Positions 59,711-64,000 of a stretch of DNA of 64,000 bases are shown here, piece by piece; the stretch's first letter is position 1, and each line of letters opens with the position of its first letter. Position numbers and translations under genes: made by a program. The stretch lies in NCBI GenBank assembly GCA_963677785.2, contig CAXXDH010000003.1:1860001-1924000 (forward strand), given 5' to 3'. The notes under the pieces were generated by a model. That model saw only the letters and a program-made list of their open reading frames with translations. It was not told the origin of the DNA and made no database searches. Source of the stretch: G963665495 sp963677785. Lineage in GTDB: Bacteria > Desulfobacterota > Desulfovibrionia > Desulfovibrionales > Desulfovibrionaceae.

Positions 59711-59739
59711 TATTAAACGAGTACGTGTGAACCTGTCAA
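59711..59739 (-). promoter_or_regulatory. Promoter of the aromatic supraoperon
   Basis: On the minus strand TTGACA (59739-59734) is a consensus -35 box. TTAATA (59716-59711) follows after 17 bases, or TAATAA after 18. Transcription would start near 59704, at or just before the leader peptide ATG. Confidence 0.65.
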
Positions 59740-59904
59740 GACAAATTTTTCATGTCACCAGATTTTAACAAACGTCATCTTATCGAAAGAGGAAGGGCAG
59801 GCTGCGTATATTTTTAAAAATTGCGTCAGCGCCGTATTGCTCAGTTTCTTGGTAGCCTGAACAATTCAATCATCTTTTGTAGCTCCACGAGGGCTGTTGT
59901 ATCT

Positions 59905-60006
59905 GTGGTGAAAACTCACTACAACAGTGTGCAATGGATCGTTTGTTTGCTGTTCTTGTTATGGACGAGCCTGGCCGCGATGGACCTATTTGTTTTTAAA
60001 GAGTGA
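59905..60006 (+). CDS. Possible small membrane protein
   Basis: A 33-residue frame from GTG has one strong hydrophobic segment, QWIVCLLFLLWTSLAAMDLF, and ends 18 bases before the acetyltransferase gene. GAGGG lies 11 bases upstream, a little far. Upstream extension of the frame looks random. It could be a real membrane peptide cotranscribed with the acetyltransferase, or a chance frame. No family is recognised. Confidence 0.3.
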   Translation: MVKTHYNSVQWIVCLLFLLWTSLAAMDLFVFKE

Positions 60007-60024
60007 ATATTTGAGGAGATACTC

Positions 60025-60465
60025 ATGGAACTAGTGGAAATTCCAACTGAACGGATAGATGACATAGAACCCTTGTGGCGCGAATTGAACGCGTACCATC
60101 TGGAAAAATCACACTTTTTCAAGGAATATTTTTTCACGTTCACGTTCCAGGAGCGCTGCAAAAAATTGCTGGCAAGGGATCAGTTGAAAATATTCGCTGC
60201 CTGGGAGCAGCATGAACTGGTTGGCTATTGCCTGGCGTCGGTGTATAATAAGGCCGGAGAAATCGATTCGATCTATATTAAACCCCACGTACGCGGAAAA
60301 TCGTTGGGAATGAAGCTGATGGGGGCGGCACTGTCCTGGTTGTCCGGCATCGGCTGCACGCAGATCACCATCAGTGTCGTAGAGGGGAATGAAGAGGCCA
60401 TCCCGTTCTATGAAAAGTTTGGTTTCAAGGTAAAAAGCCATATGCTGCAGCGAAACGACTCATGA
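60025..60465 (+). CDS. GNAT-family N-acetyltransferase
   Basis: 146 residues, GNAT fold. Strand 4 and the acetyl-CoA pyrophosphate loop are in IDSIYIKPHVRGKSLGMKLMGAAL (the R/Q-x-x-G-x-G/A position reads RGKSLG). ISVVEGNEEAIPFYEKFGFK is the conserved C-terminal part. It moves an acetyl group from acetyl-CoA to an unknown amine on a small molecule or protein. GAGGAG lies 7 bases before the ATG. The gene is divergent from the aromatic supraoperon and may be preceded by a small membrane peptide. Confidence 0.88.
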   Translation: MELVEIPTERIDDIEPLWRELNAYHLEKSHFFKEYFFTFTFQERCKKLLARDQLKIFAAWEQHELVGYCLASVYNKAGEIDSIYIKPHVRGKSLGMKLMGAALSWLSGIGCTQITISVVEGNEEAIPFYEKFGFKVKSHMLQRNDS

Positions 60466-60643
60466 CAAGCCGGAGTGCCCCGGAAGATGTTGGATGGAAT
60501 CGATCGGAAAACCGCCGCAGTGGGCGCTGTAATGCATGTGCAACATCAGAGGCGGGAATATTTCTGCCCGTCGGGGCGGGCAGGCGTTGCAGGAGCCGCC
60601 AGGAAAAATATTCTGTTGTTAAAGACGGAATGAAATCTTGGTC
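60466..60643. other. Gap between acetyltransferase and ferredoxin promoter
   Basis: No gene seen. CCGTCGGGGCGGG and neighbouring GC-rich stretches could fold weakly, but no clear terminator, RNA gene or repeat is visible. Confidence 0.4.
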
Positions 60644-60672
60644 TTGACACCCAAATGGGAGAAGGCTATCTG
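60644..60672 (+). promoter_or_regulatory. Promoter of the ferredoxin gene
   Basis: TTGACA (60644-60649) and TATCTG (60667-60672) have a 17-base spacer. Initiation near 60680 would give a leader of about 165 nucleotides before the ATG. The leader contains the hairpin CTGCAGC/GCTGCAG (60733-60752), which may affect stability. Confidence 0.6.
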
Positions 60673-60847
60673 CAAAACCTGACAGGGTATATTGTTGTCT
60701 GTAAACGAAGTTCGGGGACAGAACGACAGGATCTGCAGCTCGGGGGCTGCAGCAGAGGTTCAGCCACGCACTTCAAGCAGGATTTCCGCGTTGAACCGGA
60801 CACAACGCCGGACCGGAAATCTTAAAATTCTCAGTTTGGAGGGAAAA

Positions 60848-61036
60848 ATGGGTTATTCTGTAACTGTTGACGCTGACAAGTGTGTTGGCGATGGTGAATG
60901 CGTAGACGTTTGTCCTGTTGAAGTTTACGAGTTGCAGGACGGCAAAGCTGTTCCCGTAAACGAAGAGGAATGCCTGGGCTGCGAATCCTGCGTCGAAGTT
61001 TGCGAGCAGGACGCCATCACCATTGAAGAAAACTAA
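60848..61036 (+). CDS. Ferredoxin, Desulfovibrio ferredoxin III type (Asp in first cluster)
   Basis: 62 residues. The first motif, KCVGDGECVDVCP, has Asp where a normal [4Fe-4S] motif has its second Cys. The second motif, ECLGCESCVEVCEQ, is complete. This matches ferredoxin III of D. africanus, where the first site holds a [3Fe-4S] cluster that can take up a fourth metal using the Asp as ligand. The protein is a soluble, acidic electron carrier. GGAGGG lies 5 bases before the ATG at 60848; the longer frame upstream is untranslated leader. A weak hairpin follows the gene. Confidence 0.93.
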   Translation: MGYSVTVDADKCVGDGECVDVCPVEVYELQDGKAVPVNEEECLGCESCVEVCEQDAITIEEN

Positions 61037-61081
61037 AACGGAAAGATTGCATCCGCAGTCTGTTTCGTCAAAGAAGCATGA

Positions 61082-61109
61082 AAGCCCTGCCGCGCGAGCG
61101 ACAGGGCTT
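61082..61109 (+). terminator. Hairpin after the ferredoxin gene
   Basis: AAGCCCTG (61082-61089) pairs with CAGGGCTT (61102-61109). The stem is good, but only a short T/A stretch follows, so termination may be partial and allow some readthrough into the next operon. Confidence 0.45.
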
Positions 61110-61368
61110 ATCTGAATAATCCGCAGAAATTTTGGGGAAGCACCGGCCATTCCCAATGATACTTGCAGGGTGGACGCACATACTGCCCTACAGCGATTGC
61201 AGCCTTCGGGTTTTTCTTCCGCTCCAATTACGCGTTCTCCGCACGTGACCGGCCACTTTTCCATTGCATCAGGATGACAAGCGAAGAAGAAGTGCTTACC
61301 TCTTTCCCCATCCGGGACAGGGTCTTCTGTCCGACACGAACAAACCCGTTTTAAGGAGCCAGCAGTCA

Positions 61369-62232
61369 ATGGATTTTGATTTCACAGAATATTTCAAGAG
61401 ATACGAAGCCATAGTCGCGGAAGTGGACGCCATTTTTAAACGCGTACACCAGGAATACGCCGATCGCGTGAACTGTGGAGTCGGCTGCAGTGACTGCTGT
61501 TACGCCCTGTTCGATATCAGTTTGATAGAGGCTCTGTATCTGAATCATAAATTTTTGGAGAACTATGACGGCGCAGCCAAATCCGAGATCTTCGACCGCG
61601 CCGACAAATCCGACCGCGAAAATTACCGCCTGAAACGCCGTGTCTTCAAGGCGTCTGAAGAAGGCGTGCCCGCGGCGCAGATTCTGGAAGACATCGCCAA
61701 AATGCGTTTACGCTGCCCGCTGCTGAACAAAGAGGATAAGTGCGACCTCTATGCGCACCGGCCAGTGACCTGCCGCCTCTACGGCATTCCCACGGCCATC
61801 GAAGGGCAGTCGCACACCTGCGGTAAATCTGGTTTTGAACCAGGACAGCCCTATCCGACTGTCAATATCGACAAACTCCAGGACAAGCTGATCCAGCTGA
61901 GCCAGGAGCTTGTCGGAAGCCTTGCCACCAATCATACGCAGATGGGTGAAATTCTGGTGCCGGTATCCATGGCGCTCATCACCACGTATGACAAGGAATA
62001 TCTGGGTATTATCGACCCCGACAAGGAAAGCGTCTTTGGAACCCCAGCCACTCCTCCCGAGGCTGAGGCCGCGGCGGAGGGATCGAGCGGCAGCGCCTGG
62101 GTCATCGGCGGCAAGGACGGCGAAAACTACCGGATCGACGACATCTGCAAGTCCTGCACTGTGGAAGGCTGCGATCCCAATTCCCGTGATCCGAAGAAGT
62201 GCGGCATGACGCCGGGCGGAGAAGAAAAATGA
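61369..62232 (+). CDS. YkgJ-type cysteine-cluster protein
   Basis: 287 residues. The zinc/iron-binding YkgJ cluster is visible as NCGVGCSDCCYALFDI near residue 40 and CPLLNKEDKCDLYAHRPVTCRLYGIP near 120. A second Cys group lies at the C-terminus (DICKSCTVEGCDPN and KKCGM). The first 30 residues are helical (FKRYEAIVAEVDAIFKRVHQEY). The function of the family is unknown; cofactor or metal handling is suspected. AAGGAG precedes the ATG at 61369 by 10 bases, and the frame upstream is discarded. Its stop overlaps the next start by 4 bases. First gene of a three-gene coupled set. Confidence 0.8.
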   Translation: MDFDFTEYFKRYEAIVAEVDAIFKRVHQEYADRVNCGVGCSDCCYALFDISLIEALYLNHKFLENYDGAAKSEIFDRADKSDRENYRLKRRVFKASEEGVPAAQILEDIAKMRLRCPLLNKEDKCDLYAHRPVTCRLYGIPTAIEGQSHTCGKSGFEPGQPYPTVNIDKLQDKLIQLSQELVGSLATNHTQMGEILVPVSMALITTYDKEYLGIIDPDKESVFGTPATPPEAEAAAEGSSGSAWVIGGKDGENYRIDDICKSCTVEGCDPNSRDPKKCGMTPGGEEK

Positions 62233-62579
62233 GCAATCTCAACGCGGAAGAGCAAAAACGCTATATTTACGAAAAGCTCTCTCCACGGCGTAAGAAGTTC
62301 ATAGATCGTATTGGCTATGACAAATGGGATCCTTTTCAGGAGCCCAAGGACCCGATTGAAATCCGGAAGGATCCGTCCAACCGTACGACCCAGCAACTGG
62401 TACGGGAGTTCCTTCAGACGCGCGAACCGGAAAAAGTCAACACGCCGTATTCCCAGGGCGTGTTGGAAATGGCCCTGGGCCTGATCAACCGTCAGGATCG
62501 TTTTCAGGGCGCGTACGAATTCTGCGTCTGGTACCACGAACTCCTTAAGAAAGAAGGAATCAATTATGACGATGAGTAG
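62229..62579 (+). CDS. Uncharacterised 116-residue protein
   Basis: No recognised family. The sequence is hydrophilic and helical: KRYIYEKLSPRRKKFIDRIGYDKWDPFQEPKDPIEIR, then TQQLVREFLQTREPE and ALGLINRQDRFQGAYEFCVWYHELL. There is no signal, membrane segment or metal motif. It overlaps the YkgJ-type gene by 4 bases (ATGA) and the TPR gene by 14, so all three are translated together. This suggests that it works with the TPR protein or the cysteine-cluster protein. Codon pattern matches its neighbours. Confidence 0.8.
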   Translation: MSNLNAEEQKRYIYEKLSPRRKKFIDRIGYDKWDPFQEPKDPIEIRKDPSNRTTQQLVREFLQTREPEKVNTPYSQGVLEMALGLINRQDRFQGAYEFCVWYHELLKKEGINYDDE

Positions 62580-63222
62580 CCAGGAATCCCAGCCCCAGAA
62601 CGGAGAAACCGTTGAGCAGCGTATCGCCGACCTCAAAGCCAAACTCAGCGCCAATCCGCAGTGTGGAAACCACCACTACAATCTTGGCGTAGCCTATCTT
62701 GCCAAAGGGGACTGGGTGGAAGCCGAACGCAGCTTCCTTGAGGCGGTGAGCAACTCGCCCACCCTGGTTGAGGCCTATGTCCAGCTCGGCGGCATCGCCA
62801 TGCACCGCGGTGATTTGGATGGTTGCCTGAATTACAACCAGAATGCCGCGAATATCCGCCCCATGTTCGCCACTCCCTGGGGCAATATCGGTTTTGTGCA
62901 CATGCAGCGCGGCGACCTGAAATCCGCCATCAAGGCCCTGGAAAAAGCCGTGAAGCTCGACAGCAATTTTGTGCAGGCTCTGGCCACCCTGGGCACCGCC
63001 TATCTGAATGAAGGCGACGCTGAACGGGCGCTTACGGTCTGCCAGCGGGCCGTGGAACGCGAGCCCATGTTCGGCCCGGCCTACAACAACATGGCCATCG
63101 CCTACCTGCAGTTGAAGCAGCCCGAAAAAGCTGTTGAATGCGTCGACAAGGCCCTGGAAACAGGCTTGGAAGTGCATCCAAAACTGCTCGAGGAAGTCGA
63201 GCCGCACCGTACGCAGCAGTAA
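62566..63222 (+). CDS. Tetratricopeptide-repeat protein
   Basis: 218 residues of TPR units. Consecutive repeats begin at NPQCGNHHYNLGVAYLAKGDW, SPTLVEAYVQLGGIAMHRGDL, MFATPWGNIGFVHMQRGDLKSA, NFVQALATLGTAYLNEGDAERA and MFGPAYNNMAIAYLQLKQPEKA, each about 34 residues. It has no signal peptide, so it is probably a cytoplasmic scaffold for protein contacts. Translation is coupled to the preceding small gene. An intrinsic terminator follows 38 bases later. Confidence 0.88.
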   Translation: MTMSSQESQPQNGETVEQRIADLKAKLSANPQCGNHHYNLGVAYLAKGDWVEAERSFLEAVSNSPTLVEAYVQLGGIAMHRGDLDGCLNYNQNAANIRPMFATPWGNIGFVHMQRGDLKSAIKALEKAVKLDSNFVQALATLGTAYLNEGDAERALTVCQRAVEREPMFGPAYNNMAIAYLQLKQPEKAVECVDKALETGLEVHPKLLEEVEPHRTQQ

Positions 63223-63260
63223 TCCGGCCTGTTTCGGCGCCAGGTAGAAATATCATGCGG

Positions 63261-63293
63261 ACCGGGAAGCGCAATGCTTTCCGGTTTTTTTTT
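63261..63293 (+). terminator. Intrinsic terminator after the TPR gene
   Basis: ACCGGGAAGC-GCAAT-GCTTTCCGGT forms a stem with one mismatch and ends in nine T residues. It separates the three-gene set from pgi. Confidence 0.8.
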
Positions 63294-63479
63294 CTGCCGA
63301 TCGCATGGGAAACGTTCGTCCGCGCCAGGATGAGATGATTTCTCTCAATTTCTATGCTACGTACGGTCTGGGGAACAGGCTCGATAGCACTGCTGCCTGC
63401 CCACAAAATCCGACATCTCCCCGATGGACCGCAAAAAGTGCGGTATTTGAGAATGCAGAAACCCAATACGGAGGTTTTT

Positions 63480-64000
63480 ATGCCTGGTTTGACCCAGCTG
63501 CCGGCCTGGAAGGCGCTCCAGCAACAGTACGCCCAAGCCAGCGAACTGCAGATGCGCGATCTGTTCGCCGACGACCCGCAGCGGTTTGCAAAATTTTCGC
63601 TCCAGCTCAAGGATATACTGTTCGATTACTCCAAAAACCGGGTCACGGAACAGACCCTGTCCCTGCTGCTGCAACTGGCCCGTGAGGCCCAGGTGGAACA
63701 GAAGACCGCGGCCATGTTCGCCGGGGAAAAAATCAACGTCACCGAAGGCCGGGCCGTGCTTCACGTGGCCCTGCGCAACCGCTCCAACCGCCCGATTTAC
63801 GTGGACGGCGCGGACGTCATGCCCGAGGTCAACGCCGTGCTCGCCAAAATGCGGGCTTTTACCGAACGCGTCCGCTCGGGCGCCTGGAAGGGACACACCG
63901 GCAAGGCCATCACCGACGTGGTCAACATCGGCATCGGCGGTTCGGACCTCGGACCGTTGATGGTCACCCAGGCCCTGCAGCATTACGCCACGGACAGCCT
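63480..64000 (+). CDS. pgi: Glucose-6-phosphate isomerase (5' part, runs off the window)
   Basis: The first 173 codons are present. KFSLQLKDILFDYSKNRVTEQTL, MFAGEKINVTEGRAVLHVALRNRSN, DVMPEVNAVLAKMRAFTE, and the phosphate-binding GHTGKAITDVVNIGIGGSDLGPLMVTQAL are textbook Pgi. The C-terminal two-thirds, including the catalytic Glu, His and Lys signatures, lie beyond the right edge. The enzyme interconverts glucose 6-phosphate and fructose 6-phosphate. ACGGAGG lies 5 bases before the ATG at 63480. The 186 bases upstream contain no obvious promoter pair. Confidence 0.96.
   Translation, partial: MPGLTQLPAWKALQQQYAQASELQMRDLFADDPQRFAKFSLQLKDILFDYSKNRVTEQTLSLLLQLAREAQVEQKTAAMFAGEKINVTEGRAVLHVALRNRSNRPIYVDGADVMPEVNAVLAKMRAFTERVRSGAWKGHTGKAITDVVNIGIGGSDLGPLMVTQALQHYATDS

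Noticed and set aside
59821..59904. N-terminal extension of the small membrane peptide frame
   Set aside because: TTG start without a ribosome-binding site and no protein-like composition. Only the hydrophobic 3' part is kept, at low confidence.

Overview
The window is a high-GC chromosomal segment that looks like it comes from a sulfate-reducing deltaproteobacterium of the order Desulfovibrionales. The support is a short ferredoxin of the Desulfovibrio africanus ferredoxin III type with an Asp in the first cluster motif, a merged aromatic supraoperon that begins with archaeal-type enzymes (ADH-synthase-like aldolases and 3-dehydroquinate synthase II), a MqnP-like prenyltransferase, and recurring intergenic palindromes of a kind common in that group. 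The assignment is inference; no rRNA or tRNA gene was recognised.

Layout. 1-6.4 kb: LysR regulator, QueG-like Fe-S protein, kduI-kduD for unsaturated uronate breakdown behind a KdgR-like palindrome, an exported PSD/PsiD-like pyruvoyl decarboxylase, and a homocysteine methyltransferase-like protein. 6.4-12.2 kb: rpsF-rpsR-rplI-dnaB with its own promoter, then a PaaK-type CoA ligase, a DUF456 membrane protein and a TrmJ-like methyltransferase. 12.2-18 kb: a TAXI-type lipoprotein, a TtuA-like/ThiS-like tRNA thiolation pair, an HPt protein and a PAS-GGDEF-EAL protein. 18-23.7 kb: an EndoQ-UvrD fusion, a secreted HEAT-repeat protein and the UbiA/MqnP-like prenyltransferase. 23.7-26.9 kb: an AT-rich island with a composite palindromic repeat, an ISAs1 transposase remnant and a sensor kinase. 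27-34.9 kb: arsC, a MIF homologue, a coupled GT39-YkgJ-PBP1A operon, a DUF3592 membrane protein and a nitroreductase. 35-42.6 kb: a type VI secretion cargo operon (VgrG, DUF2169-pentapeptide, pentapeptide, DUF3540, PAAR-like) behind an AT-rich region. 43.3-46.1 kb: nrdG-nrdD.

46.1-59.7 kb, minus strand: one 13.5-kb aromatic amino-acid supraoperon: two ADH-synthase paralogues, DHQ synthase II, pheA, aroA, a small membrane protein, tyrA, trpE, trpG, trpD, trpC, trpF, trpB, trpA. Its 5' leader holds a 36-codon peptide with 3 Tyr, 6 Phe and 1 Trp in an 11-codon run. This is followed by a 14-bp antiterminator pairing and a strong intrinsic terminator, which is the full architecture of a ribosome-mediated attenuator sensing all three aromatic amino acids at once. 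In the same operon TrpB has lost its PLP lysine (Lys to Glu) and other catalytic residues, so its role is unclear. 60-64 kb: a GNAT acetyltransferase, the ferredoxin, a YkgJ-type cysteine-cluster protein, a small conserved-looking protein, a TPR protein, and the 5' part of pgi running off the end.

The most interesting items are the three-amino-acid attenuator, the lysine-less TrpB, the exported PsiD-like decarboxylase, the bacterial MIF homologue, the EndoQ-UvrD fusion and the T6SS cargo operon with no recognisable toxin.
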